From an uncultured Lachnospiraceae bacterium (lineage in GTDB: Bacteria > Bacillota > Clostridia > Lachnospirales > Lachnospiraceae), in assembly GCA_947625205.1 (NCBI GenBank), contig CANQNN010000023.1, positions 1 to 42,796 on the forward strand: a DNA stretch of 42,796 nt. The letters run 5' to 3'. The notes beneath the pieces were generated by a model. The model saw nothing but the letters and a program-made list of their open reading frames with translations. It was not told the origin of the DNA and did no database searches. Of the stretch, positions 33,383-41,909 are shown one piece after another. How positions within the stretch are numbered: the stretch's first letter is position 1; each line of letters begins with the position of its first letter. Made by a program: the position numbers and the translations under genes.

Positions 33383-34210
33383 ATGAAACAGTTCTATCTG
33401 ATCACAAATGAGGTGAAAGATCCCGACAGGGTTTATACCGGGCAAATCATCAAATATCTGGAAGACCGGGGCGGCAAGGTTACCTGTATAGATAACAGGG
33501 AGCAGTCCGGCGGACAGGCGCAGGACGGGGAATGCGTTCTCGTTCTGGGCGGCGATGGCACGCTGCTGCGTGCGGCGCACAATATGATGGACCGGGATAT
33601 TCCGCTCCTCGGCATTAATCTCGGTACGCTGGGCTATCTGGCGGAGGTGGAGATAGGCGCCATAAAGCCGGCTCTCGATAAACTTCTTGCGGGTGATTAT
33701 GTGCGGGAGGAGCGGATGATGCTCGAGGGAAGGGTGAACAGCGCGGCACATTCGGAAGAAAATTATGCGCTGAATGATATCGTGATAACAAGATGTACTT
33801 CCCTGCAGATCCTGACATTTCACATATATGTAAACGGACAGTTTTTAAACAGCTACAGTGCAGACGGTATAATCGTTGCGACCCCCACCGGATCGACCGG
33901 TTACAATATGTCTGCGGGAGGGCCTGTGGTGGAGCCTGCCGCCAGTCTTATTCTGCTGACGCCTATCTGTCCGCATACGTTGAATACGAGGAGTATCGTG
34001 CTGGCGCCGGAGGACGAGATCAGGATAGAGATTCCCCAGGGAAGGGACGGCAGACAGCAGATCGTGGAGGCTAATTTTGACGGCAGTCATAAGATGGGTC
34101 TTAAGACAGGGGACAGTGTCGTAATACGCAGGGCTTCCAGAACCGTAGGAATACTTAAGCTGAACACGGAAAGCTTTCTGACGGTATTACATAAAAAAAT
34201 AAGCGAATAG
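33383..34210 (+). CDS. nadK: NAD kinase
   Basis: This 275-aa enzyme phosphorylates NAD to NADP. ATG 33383 is chosen, with GAGGAAAAGGG just before it; the frame is open upstream into tlyA. The key motifs are present: VLGGDGTLLRAAH (near residue 53), LGTLGYLAEV, ALNDIVITR, and the substrate block DGIIVATPTGSTGYNMSAGG. It sits between tlyA and argR, an arrangement seen in Clostridia but not in Bacillus subtilis. Confidence 0.96.
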   Translation: MKQFYLITNEVKDPDRVYTGQIIKYLEDRGGKVTCIDNREQSGGQAQDGECVLVLGGDGTLLRAAHNMMDRDIPLLGINLGTLGYLAEVEIGAIKPALDKLLAGDYVREERMMLEGRVNSAAHSEENYALNDIVITRCTSLQILTFHIYVNGQFLNSYSADGIIVATPTGSTGYNMSAGGPVVEPAASLILLTPICPHTLNTRSIVLAPEDEIRIEIPQGRDGRQQIVEANFDGSHKMGLKTGDSVVIRRASRTVGILKLNTESFLTVLHKKISE

Positions 34211-34221
34211 CGGAAAACGAC

Positions 34222-34695
34222 ATGGATATTACGAATCAAAATATTAAAAAGAAAAGACAGGACAAAATTCTCGAGCTGATCGACAGGTATGAGATAGAAA
34301 CACAGGAGGAACTGGCAGGGAGGTTGTGCGGGTCCGGGTATCCGGTAACGCAGGCGACAGTGTCAAGGGATATCAGGGAGTTAAAACTGTCCAAGGTCTC
34401 CGTCGGTAAAGGCAGACAGAAGTATGCGGCTTTTTCCCAGGACGATGAACATCTGGGAGAGAAGTATATCAGAGTGCTTAAAGAGGGGTATGTGTCGATG
34501 GCGCTGGCACAGAATCTGCTTGTCATGAAGACTGTGCCGGGCATGGCGATGGCTGTAGCCGCCGCGGTGGATGCATTGAAAATAGAGGAGATCGTAGGCT
34601 GCATTGCGGGTGACAATACGATCATGATGGCAATGCAAAGCAAAGAGGCGGCATCGGTCGCCATGAATAAAATCGGCAGAATGATTGAACACTGA
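34222..34695 (+). CDS. argR: Arginine repressor ArgR/AhrC
   Basis: This is a 157-aa hexameric regulator of arginine metabolism. The N-terminal winged helix is visible (RQDKILELIDRYEIETQEEL, TQATVSRDIRELKLSK), as is the C-terminal arginine-binding domain (VMKTVPGMAMAVAAAVDALK, then EIVGCIAGDNTIMMAM with the typical GDNT/D pocket). The length is normal. It is in the conserved ahrC place, before recN. Confidence 0.95.
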   Translation: MDITNQNIKKKRQDKILELIDRYEIETQEELAGRLCGSGYPVTQATVSRDIRELKLSKVSVGKGRQKYAAFSQDDEHLGEKYIRVLKEGYVSMALAQNLLVMKTVPGMAMAVAAAVDALKIEEIVGCIAGDNTIMMAMQSKEAASVAMNKIGRMIEH

Positions 34696-34767
34696 TTATT
34701 ATGTATTAGCATGACTGTCCCGAAACGGTGTGGTTATGCCCGGAGAGAATACATAAGAGGTGGGAAG

Positions 34768-36450
34768 ATGTTACATAGTTTACACGTTAAAAATCTGGCA
34801 TTGATCGATGAAACGGAGGTTGTCTTCGGTGAAGGGCTTAATATTCTGACCGGTGAAACCGGAGCGGGAAAGTCGATCATCATTGGCTCTATTAACCTGG
34901 CGCTGGGAGCCAAGGCGGACAAAGATATGATCCGTACAGGCGCGGAATACGCGCTTGTTGAGATGGTTTTCGATGTGGAGAGGCCAGAGCAGCTTAAAGC
35001 GATACGCGATCTGGAGCTGCCGGTGGAAGACGGTCAGGTTATTCTGCAGCGGAGGATCATGCCGGGCCGGAGTGTCTGCAAGGTGTGCGGTGAGACCGTG
35101 ACGGCCAGACAGTTAAAGCAGTTGTCGGAGATCCTGATCGACATACACGGACAGCATGAACACCAGTCGCTGCTGCAGCCGTCCAAACAGCTGGAGATCG
35201 TGGACGCCTATGCGGGGGATTCCCTGGCGGCGTTAAAAGAGCAGCTTAGGGCAGTGTATCGGCAGTACAGGGACACGCTGGAAGAGCTGGCCGGGAACGA
35301 AACGGATGAGGAGACAAGGAAAAGAGAGATTTTGCTTCTGGAATTTGAGGTCAAAGAGATCGATGAGGCCGGGCTGTCTTCAGGAGAGGATGAAGAGACG
35401 GAACAGACTTATCAGAAGCTTGTCAACGGACAGAAGATCAAGGATGCGCTTTCGGCTTCGCATGTTTTGTGCGGCTATGAGAATGATGGCGCCGGAAGCA
35501 ATATCGGGCGGGCGCTGCGGGAGCTTAGAACGGTGGCGTCTTACGATGCGGCGATCTTGGGCCTGGAGCAGCAGCTGGAAGATATCGATAATCTGTTGAA
35601 CGATTATAACAGAGGGTTGGCGGATTATCTGGCCGGACTTGAGTTTGACGGCGAGCTTTTTGACCGCACGCAGCGACGGCTGGATCTGATCAATCATTTA
35701 AAATCGAAATACGGCAATACGGTTGAGGAGATCCAGTTATATCGCGAAAAAGCGGAACAGAAACTGGAAAAATACAGAGATTACACTGCTTACCGTATGG
35801 ATCTTACACAGCGGGCGGATACTTTAAAGAAGGATGCGCTTGCGCTGTGCGCCGATATCTGCGCGATACGGAGGCAAAATTGTGAGAAGCTTGCCGGCAG
35901 GATGCGAAAAGCGCTTGAAGATCTCAATTTTGAACAGGTACAGTTTGAGATACGTGTGTCGTCCTCCGAGGACTGGCTGGGGGCAGACGGTTATGACCGT
36001 GTGACCTTCCTGATCTCCACGAATACGGGAGAGCAGATGAGGGAGCTGTCGCAGGTGGCCAGCGGCGGTGAATTGTCGCGTATTATGCTGGCGCTCAAAA
36101 CGGTCTTGGCGGATAAGGATAAGATCGAAACGCTTATTTTTGATGAGATCGATACGGGGATCAGCGGCAGGACCGCCTGGAAGGTATCTGAAAAGATGGG
36201 TATACTCGGCAGAGAACATCAGCTGATCTGTATTACGCACCTGCCTCAGATCGCGGCAATGGCCGACGTGCATTTCTGTATCGAAAAAAGCGTGGAAGGC
36301 GGGCGTACCGTCACCGGCATAAAGCGGCTGGACGAGGAGGAGAGCACTGAAGAGGTGGCCAGGATGCTCGGAGGCGCCAGCATTACGGAAAATGTGAGAA
36401 ATAATGCAAAAGAAATGAAAGATTTGGCAAGAAATACAAAACAATACTAA
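34768..36450 (+). CDS. recN: DNA repair protein RecN
   Basis: This is a 560-aa SMC-like ATPase acting early in double-strand break repair. ATG 34768 is chosen, since MLHSLHVKNLALIDE is the standard RecN beginning and a GAGGTGG site precedes it. Walker A is LTGETGAGKSIIIG (near residue 30), the centre is a long coiled coil (about residues 150-380), and the C-terminal half has the signature VASGGELSRIMLALK and Walker B ETLIFDEIDTGISG. It closes the operon, with a terminator after it. Confidence 0.96.
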   Translation: MLHSLHVKNLALIDETEVVFGEGLNILTGETGAGKSIIIGSINLALGAKADKDMIRTGAEYALVEMVFDVERPEQLKAIRDLELPVEDGQVILQRRIMPGRSVCKVCGETVTARQLKQLSEILIDIHGQHEHQSLLQPSKQLEIVDAYAGDSLAALKEQLRAVYRQYRDTLEELAGNETDEETRKREILLLEFEVKEIDEAGLSSGEDEETEQTYQKLVNGQKIKDALSASHVLCGYENDGAGSNIGRALRELRTVASYDAAILGLEQQLEDIDNLLNDYNRGLADYLAGLEFDGELFDRTQRRLDLINHLKSKYGNTVEEIQLYREKAEQKLEKYRDYTAYRMDLTQRADTLKKDALALCADICAIRRQNCEKLAGRMRKALEDLNFEQVQFEIRVSSSEDWLGADGYDRVTFLISTNTGEQMRELSQVASGGELSRIMLALKTVLADKDKIETLIFDEIDTGISGRTAWKVSEKMGILGREHQLICITHLPQIAAMADVHFCIEKSVEGGRTVTGIKRLDEEESTEEVARMLGGASITENVRNNAKEMKDLARNTKQY

Positions 36451-36479
36451 ATGAAATTCGGACATTTATCACATACTAG

Positions 36480-36507
36480 AAAGGACATGCTTTGTGTGTC
36501 CTTTTTT
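36480..36507 (+). terminator. Terminator between recN and spoIVB
   Basis: AAAGGACA (36480-36487) and TGTCCTTT (36497-36504) pair perfectly around a 9-base loop, and the T-run continues to 36507. It ends the housekeeping operon and separates it from the sporulation genes. Confidence 0.88.
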
Positions 36508-36551
36508 CTATGCAAAGGAAAATATGATGCAAAATGTGAGGATGTGATAAA

Positions 36552-37865
36552 TTGAACAGAGCAATTTATATGACAAGACAACAGAAAAGAGCGTACCGGG
36601 GGTTTTTGTATATGCTGCTGCTGTCGGCTGTGGTGGCGCTTGCGGCGGTAATTTATTTTTCCTATTGGAATAAGATACCCTCCACTATCAAGATACGGGC
36701 CGGCGTGGAGCAGGAGCTGGATTTTTGCGTGCCTGTGTCGGGAAAGATCTACCGTACCGGTGAGGAGGCGGCGGAGGTGTCCTCGGTGGCGGCGGCCGGA
36801 AGGATCACAGGCGCCTCCGTTCCTGTTAATTTTACACATACGGTAAAGATCAAGGCGAATGAAATCGATACTTATCAGATGAATCTTAAGCTGTTCGGTA
36901 TTCTTCCTTATAAAGATGTGGATATCGAGGTCATCCAGGATAAAATGCTGATCCCGTCCGGCATTCCGATCGGTATTTACGTGAAGACAGACGGCGTGCT
37001 GGTAGTGGGGATCGGAGAATTTGAGGACAGTGAGGGCAGAAAAGTATCGCCGTCAAAATATGCGCTTCAGAAAGGGGACTATATACTGAAGGCCGGAGGA
37101 GAGGAAATAGAGAACAAGAAGCAGTTTATCAGGATGATCGAAGAATCCGGCGGTGAGGATATGATCTTAACCATAAAAAGAAACGGAGAAATAACAGACG
37201 TTATGGTAAAGCCCGCATGTAATCAGAGTAAGGATTGGAAACTGGGGATTTGGATCAGGGACAATGCACAGGGGATCGGCACCATGACATACGAGGATGC
37301 GGACAACACATTCGGCGCACTTGGACACGGGATCAACGATGTGGATACTTCCACGCTGATGAGTCTGGAAGAGGGCACGTTATATGAAACCGAGATCGTA
37401 GGCATCACGAGAGGAAGCAACGGATCTCCCGGAGAGCTGACCGGCTATATCGAGTATGACAGTGACAATGTGATAGGAGAGATCACGGATAATACATCGA
37501 AAGGAATTTTTGGCATATGTGGAGGACGGATCGAGGCGAATGCGTGCAGCGAGCCGGTTCCTATTGCTCTTAAACAGGAACTGGAGCTGGGACCGGCGCA
37601 GATCATATGCTCCGTGACGGGAGAGCCGGAGTTTTATGATGTGGAGATCGTGGAAATGAATCTGGAAAGGGATGACATCAACCGGGGGATCGTCATTCAG
37701 GTCGTGGACGAGAAGCTCTTGACACTGACCGGTGGAATCATCCAGGGTATGAGCGGAAGCCCTATTATCCAGAACGGTAAACTGGCAGGGGCCGTGACGC
37801 ACGTGCTTGTACAGGATTCCACAAGGGGCTACGGTATTTTCATTGAAGAGATGCTGGCGCATTAG
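36552..37865 (+). CDS. spoIVB: SpoIVB peptidase
   Basis: This is a 437-aa serine peptidase (family S55), made in the forespore in known systems and needed to release sigma-K activation in the mother cell. The start is TTG 36552 with GAGGA (36539-36543) at 8 bases. One N-terminal helix (YMLLLSAVVALAAVIYF) anchors it; a PDZ domain follows (about residues 130-215: PSGIPIGIYVKTDGVLVVG). The peptidase domain has His259 in LGHGINDVD and Ser401 in GMSGSPII, both at family positions. The gene appears complete and is directly upstream of spo0A, as in Bacillus. Confidence 0.95.
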   Translation: MNRAIYMTRQQKRAYRGFLYMLLLSAVVALAAVIYFSYWNKIPSTIKIRAGVEQELDFCVPVSGKIYRTGEEAAEVSSVAAAGRITGASVPVNFTHTVKIKANEIDTYQMNLKLFGILPYKDVDIEVIQDKMLIPSGIPIGIYVKTDGVLVVGIGEFEDSEGRKVSPSKYALQKGDYILKAGGEEIENKKQFIRMIEESGGEDMILTIKRNGEITDVMVKPACNQSKDWKLGIWIRDNAQGIGTMTYEDADNTFGALGHGINDVDTSTLMSLEEGTLYETEIVGITRGSNGSPGELTGYIEYDSDNVIGEITDNTSKGIFGICGGRIEANACSEPVPIALKQELELGPAQIICSVTGEPEFYDVEIVEMNLERDDINRGIVIQVVDEKLLTLTGGIIQGMSGSPIIQNGKLAGAVTHVLVQDSTRGYGIFIEEMLAH

Positions 37866-37984
37866 TGCGATGCCTTACGGTTCCATAGCGTACTTTCATT
37901 GTTTATAATAGTTTATGTCGGAAGTCGTCAATTCGCCGGCAACTGATAAAAAGCATCAAGATCATGTGTAAATGGAGGAATACT

Positions 37985-38503
37985 ATGGAAACATTAAATG
38001 TTACGGCGTCGAGAGACAAGGAGCAGTTTTATCGGATCCTGAACAATCTGATCAGCACTAATAAGGAATTTCAGATCATGATAACGGTTCCGTCAGGGAA
38101 CAGGGAGGAGAATGACCGGTTGGCCGATACGGTTATACAGACGGGGCCTGTGCGCGATCTGGAAAAAGATGTTACGGATATGATCCACGAGATCGGAGTT
38201 CCGGCACATATCAAAGGGTATCAGTATCTGCGGGAGGCGATCATGATGTCGGTGCAGGATGTGGAGATGCTGGGTTCTATTACCAAGGTGCTGTATCCGT
38301 CCATAGCCAAGAAATATCAGACTACGCCCAGCCGTGTGGAGCGTGCAATACGTCATGCGATCGAGGTGGCGTGGTCCAGAGGCAGAATGGAGACGCTTGA
38401 TGCGCTGTTCGGTTACACGATAAACACCGGCAAGGGCAAGCCCACAAACTCTGAATTTATTGCACTCATAGCGGATAAAATCAGACTGCAGTATCGCAGC
38501 TGA
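37985..38503 (+). CDS. spo0A: Spo0A-like regulator lacking most of its receiver domain
   Basis: This is the sporulation master regulator at its conserved place behind spoIVB, but only 172 aa long instead of about 260. ATG 37985 follows GGAGGAA (37974-37980). The DNA-binding domain is intact: [20 protein letters not shown] (from about residue 60), [36 protein letters not shown] and [17 protein letters not shown]. The first 50 residues look like the start of a receiver (METLNV, then a helix), but the expected acidic pair reads as SRDK and the stretch that should carry the phosphoacceptor Asp is absent. The 119 bases before it hold no missing part. It may bind DNA without phosphorylation, or be a decaying copy; another full Spo0A could exist elsewhere. 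Confidence 0.9.
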   Translation: METLNVTASRDKEQFYRILNNLISTNKEFQIMITVPSGNREENDRLADTVIQTGPVRDLEKDVTDMIHEIGVPAHIKGYQYLREAIMMSVQDVEMLGSITKVLYPSIAKKYQTTPSRVERAIRHAIEVAWSRGRMETLDALFGYTINTGKGKPTNSEFIALIADKIRLQYRS

Positions 38504-38534
38504 GATCGTTTCATTTTTCAAAATAATCCTTTCA

Positions 38535-38574
38535 TTGCCAGTCAAAATGCTGTATAGTATAATATGTATTATAC
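38535..38574 (+). promoter_or_regulatory. Promoter of glgA overlapped by an inverted repeat
   Basis: TTGCCA (38535-38540), 17 bases, then TATAAT (38558-38563). GTATAATA (38557-38564) and TATTATAC (38567-38574) are perfect 8-base arms separated by TG, lying over the -10 and the start point. A repressor bound there would block transcription; the regulator is unknown. Confidence 0.75.
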
Positions 38575-38613
38575 ATTTGATAAGACTGGACAATTTATAC
38601 TCGGAGGGTTATC

Positions 38614-40059
38614 ATGAAAAATATTTTGTTTGTTGCATCGGAAGGCGTTCCCTTTATCAAGACGGGCGGTCTGGCTGATGTGGTCGGTTCGCTGCCGAAA
38701 TGCATTGACAGGGAATACTTTGACATCAGAGTGATTCTTCCAAAATACACCTGTATGAAACAGGAATTAAAAGACAGGCTCACGTACAAGACACATTTTT
38801 ATATGGAATTTCACTGGAAAGAGGAATATGTGGGTATCATGGAGTCGGAGGTGGATGGAATAAAATATTATTTCATCGATAACGAATCCTTTTTCGGCGG
38901 CTTCAGACCTTACAGCGACAATGCCCTGTTTGAGATCGAGAAATATGCGTTTTTCTGTAAGGCGGCGCTCTCTATCCTGCCGGTGATCGATTTCAGACCC
39001 GATCTTATTCACTGCCACGACTGGCAGACCGGCCTGATCCCTGTATATCTGAAGGAGAGATTTCAGGGCGGAGATTTCTACAGAGGCATCAAGACCGTTA
39101 TGACGATACATAACCTGAAGTTCCAGGGTAAATGGAGTGTCAGGGAAGTGAAGGAGATAACAGGTCTGCCTGATTATTTCTTTACGTCAGACAAACTGGA
39201 GGCATACAAGGACGCTAATCTGCTGAAAGGCGGTCTGGTTTATGCGGATGCCATCACGACTGTCAGCGATACTTATGCCGAGGAGATCAAGACTGCGTTT
39301 TACGGCGAGGGACTTGACGGTTTGCTTCGTGCGAGGAGCAGAGATTTGCGCGGTATAGTCAATGGCATTGACTACGATGAATTTGATCCGGAGACGGATA
39401 ACTGTCTGGAAAGCAATTACAATGCGGTGAATTTCCGCAAGGAGAAGGTCAAAAATAAGCGGGCGTTACAGGCGGAGTTGGGTCTGTATCAGGATGACAA
39501 GGCGATGATGATCGGTATCGTATCCCGTCTCACGGGACAGAAGGGATTCGATCTGATCGCTTACGTCATGGATGAATTGTGTCAGGACAATGTTCAGATC
39601 GTTGTTCTCGGAACGGGAGAAGAACAGTATGAAAATATGTTCCGCCATTTTGACTGGAAATATCACGGTAAGGTATCGGCCAATATATATTATTCCGATG
39701 CGTTGTCACATAAGATCTACGGGGCCAGCGATGCGTTTTTAATGCCGTCTCTGTTTGAACCCTGCGGTCTGAGCCAGTTGATATCCTTACGGTACGGTAC
39801 GATTCCGATCGTGCGCGAGACCGGCGGGCTGAAAGATACGGTACAGCCGTATAACGAGTACGAAGGAACCGGCACAGGTTTCAGTTTTACCAATTATAAC
39901 GCCCATGAGATGCTGGGCACGATCCGTTACGCGGAGCATATTTACTATGATAAGAAGCGTGAATGGAACAAGATCGTTGACAGAGCGATGGCGGTAGACT
40001 ATTCGTGGCATGTATCCGCCAAAAAATATCAGGAGATGTATGACTGGCTGATTGGTTAG
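38614..40059 (+). CDS. glgA: Glycogen synthase (ADP-glucose type)
   Basis: This is a 481-aa GT-B glycosyltransferase (family GT5) that adds glucose from ADP-glucose to glycogen. The ADP-glucose motif KTGGLADVVGSLPK is at residues 15-28. LIHCHDWQTGLIPVYL, TIHNLKFQGKW, GIVNGIDYDEFDPETD and the GT1-type SLFEPCGLSQLISLRYGTIPIV block follow. The length is normal. The other glycogen genes (glgB, glgC, glgD, glgP) are not in this window, so it stands alone next to spo0A. A flippase gene starts 6 bases after its stop. Confidence 0.95.
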   Translation: MKNILFVASEGVPFIKTGGLADVVGSLPKCIDREYFDIRVILPKYTCMKQELKDRLTYKTHFYMEFHWKEEYVGIMESEVDGIKYYFIDNESFFGGFRPYSDNALFEIEKYAFFCKAALSILPVIDFRPDLIHCHDWQTGLIPVYLKERFQGGDFYRGIKTVMTIHNLKFQGKWSVREVKEITGLPDYFFTSDKLEAYKDANLLKGGLVYADAITTVSDTYAEEIKTAFYGEGLDGLLRARSRDLRGIVNGIDYDEFDPETDNCLESNYNAVNFRKEKVKNKRALQAELGLYQDDKAMMIGIVSRLTGQKGFDLIAYVMDELCQDNVQIVVLGTGEEQYENMFRHFDWKYHGKVSANIYYSDALSHKIYGASDAFLMPSLFEPCGLSQLISLRYGTIPIVRETGGLKDTVQPYNEYEGTGTGFSFTNYNAHEMLGTIRYAEHIYYDKKREWNKIVDRAMAVDYSWHVSAKKYQEMYDWLIG

Positions 40060-40065
40060 ACCGGG

Positions 40066-41775
40066 ATGACGGAAACAAGTACAAAAAATACGAACCAACA
40101 AAAGAAAAATAACAGTTTTGTACTCCAGGCGGGGATCCTTGCGGCGTCGGGTATGATCGTGAAGGTGATCAGTCTGATCTACCGCAGCCCGCTTCGGAGT
40201 ATTATCGGTCTGGAAGGCAACGGATATTATTCCGTTGCTATGAATCTTTATACGATCATTCTGCTGATCTCGTCCTACAGTATTCCTTCGGCAATCTCTA
40301 AGGTAATCGCACAGAAACTCGCATTTAGAGAGTATCGCAACGCGCAGAGAGTGTTTCAGTGCGCGCTGATTTATGTGCTTGTGGTAGGCGGGATCGCATC
40401 GGTCTTTACTTTCGTGGCGGCGCCCAGTCTTGTGATCGATAATTCGGTGGTGGCGTTGCGCGTTCTTGCGCCCACCATCTTCCTGTCGGGATTTTTGGGC
40501 GTGCTCAGGGGATATTTTCAGGCGCATGGCTCTATGATGCACACTTCGCTGTCCCAGATACTGGAGCAGATATTTAATGCCGTGGTCAGTATTGTGGCGG
40601 CGTATCTGCTGATGGATATGGTGTCCGGCAGCAGTGAGACGATGCAGGCGATCTACGGTTCGGCGGGAAGCGCGATCGGCACGGGAGCGGGCGTTCTGTC
40701 TGCCCTGCTGTTCATGTTCGGGATGTATATGCTCAACCGCAGGATGCTTCTCAGGCGGTCGCAGCATGACAGGACCGGCAAATTGGACAGCTACGGGGAA
40801 ATATTTAAGCTCATCCTGACAGTCGTCACGCCGTTTATCTTAAGTACGTTTATCTATAATTGTTCCACCGTGGTAAACATGAAGATTTATGAATATGTTC
40901 TGATCAATTACAAGGACGGCAATGAAATAACGGTCGCTATTGATTATGGTATTTTCGCAACACAGGCGGTTGCTATGGTCAACATACCGATCGCGCTTGC
41001 CTCTGCTATGTCGTCGGCTACAATACCGGGTGTTGCGGCATCCTACGCGAGAGGAGAGCTTGAAGCAACGAGGGCGCTGGTGGCGAAAGCGATCCGTATG
41101 ACGATGCTTGTGTCCATTCCTGCGGCTGTGGGACTGCTGCTTCTTGCAAGGCCGATCATGTATTTTATCTTTCCTCAGCAGGATTCTCTCGAGCAGGCTT
41201 CCGGACTGTTGGCTGCGCTGGCGGTCACGGTGGTCCTGTACGGATTGTCTACATTGACGAATGCGGTGCTGCAGGGGATCGGACGGGTCAATACGCCGGT
41301 GATCCACTCGGCTGTGGCGCTGTTTGTCCAGGTGGCAGGCCTGATCGCACTGCTGCTGTATACAGACATTAACCTGTATGCGCTTGTGTGTGCCAATATT
41401 ATTTATTCGCTGGTTATGTGTATCCTGAATCAGATTTCCGTCAGAAGGCGTCTGGGATACAGACAGGAGATCGTGAGAACCTTTCTGAAGCCGTTTCTTG
41501 CCTCTCTTGTGATGGGAGCTGTGGCGTTCGGGACGTATGAGAGCGTGTATATGTTATTGCCGTTCAGCCGGATCGCGCTTCTGATCGCAATTGGCGTCGG
41601 CGTTGTAATCTATTTTCTGGTGATCCTTCTGATTGGCGGGGTGAACGAGCAGGAGTTGATGGCTTTTCCGAAAGGCGCACTGTTAGTACGTGTGGCAAAG
41701 AAACTCCATCTGCTTCATGATCCGCATTTAAGACGGCCCGGCAGCGGGAATAAGAACATTGACGCGAAAAAATAG
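40066..41775 (+). CDS. SpoVB/MurJ-like polysaccharide or lipid flippase
   Basis: This is a 569-aa membrane protein with about 14 hydrophobic helices, of the MOP superfamily (oligosaccharide/lipid II flippases). The opening segment KKNNSFVLQAGILAASGMIVKVISLIYRSP and the RSIIGLEGNGYYSVAMNLY block are typical of the SpoVB/YtgP group, whose members move lipid-linked precursors for cell wall or spore cortex. It is co-directional with glgA (6-base gap), probably in one transcript. Whether it serves vegetative wall, cortex or another polymer cannot be decided from sequence. It has a short Arg/Lys-rich C-terminal tail. Confidence 0.85.
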   Translation: MTETSTKNTNQQKKNNSFVLQAGILAASGMIVKVISLIYRSPLRSIIGLEGNGYYSVAMNLYTIILLISSYSIPSAISKVIAQKLAFREYRNAQRVFQCALIYVLVVGGIASVFTFVAAPSLVIDNSVVALRVLAPTIFLSGFLGVLRGYFQAHGSMMHTSLSQILEQIFNAVVSIVAAYLLMDMVSGSSETMQAIYGSAGSAIGTGAGVLSALLFMFGMYMLNRRMLLRRSQHDRTGKLDSYGEIFKLILTVVTPFILSTFIYNCSTVVNMKIYEYVLINYKDGNEITVAIDYGIFATQAVAMVNIPIALASAMSSATIPGVAASYARGELEATRALVAKAIRMTMLVSIPAAVGLLLLARPIMYFIFPQQDSLEQASGLLAALAVTVVLYGLSTLTNAVLQGIGRVNTPVIHSAVALFVQVAGLIALLLYTDINLYALVCANIIYSLVMCILNQISVRRRLGYRQEIVRTFLKPFLASLVMGAVAFGTYESVYMLLPFSRIALLIAIGVGVVIYFLVILLIGGVNEQELMAFPKGALLVRVAKKLHLLHDPHLRRPGSGNKNIDAKK

Positions 41776-41847
41776 AATATATTTTATGTAAACCTAAAAT
41801 ATATATTTTAAATATATATTTTTGTACAATTTATATAGAAGGAGAAT
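41776..41847 (+). promoter_or_regulatory. AT-rich leader region before the CotF-like genes
   Basis: This holds two AT palindromes, AAAATATATATTTT (41796-41809) and AAATATATATTT (41810-41821), then TTGTAC and a TATATA at 41832. A promoter for the downstream spore genes probably lies here, but no -35/-10 pair at standard spacing is clear, and a sporulation sigma factor could be used. Confidence 0.4.
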
Positions 41848-41892
41848 AAATGATTGCCCGGAAACAAATACTGTTTAGGACAATCATTTTTT
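41848..41892 (+). terminator. Terminator-like hairpin in the leader of the first CotF-like gene
   Basis: ATGATTG (41850-41856) pairs with CAATCAT (41881-41887), extended by flanking A-T pairs, by CC/GG inside and by AAACA/TGTTT (41862-41866, 41872-41876). Six T (41887-41892) follow. It overlaps an in-frame ATG at 41850 that has its own AAGGAG site, and stands 5' of the AGGAGGT used by ATG 41910. It could be an attenuator. Confidence 0.6.
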
Positions 41893-41909
41893 ATCAGGAG
41901 GTAATTCAA

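Noticed and set aside
37911..37930. TGTCGGA-like sequence upstream of spo0A as a 0A box
   Set aside because: It differs from the TGNCGAA consensus at one core base and stands alone, so autoregulation cannot be claimed.
39787..40767. Minus-strand open frame of 326 codons
   Set aside because: It overlaps glgA and the flippase gene, both intact, and its His/Arg-rich composition is typical of an antisense shadow.
41796..41821. AT palindromes after the flippase gene as a terminator
   Set aside because: The stems hold only A-T pairs and alternate with themselves; they are too weak to call as a terminator.
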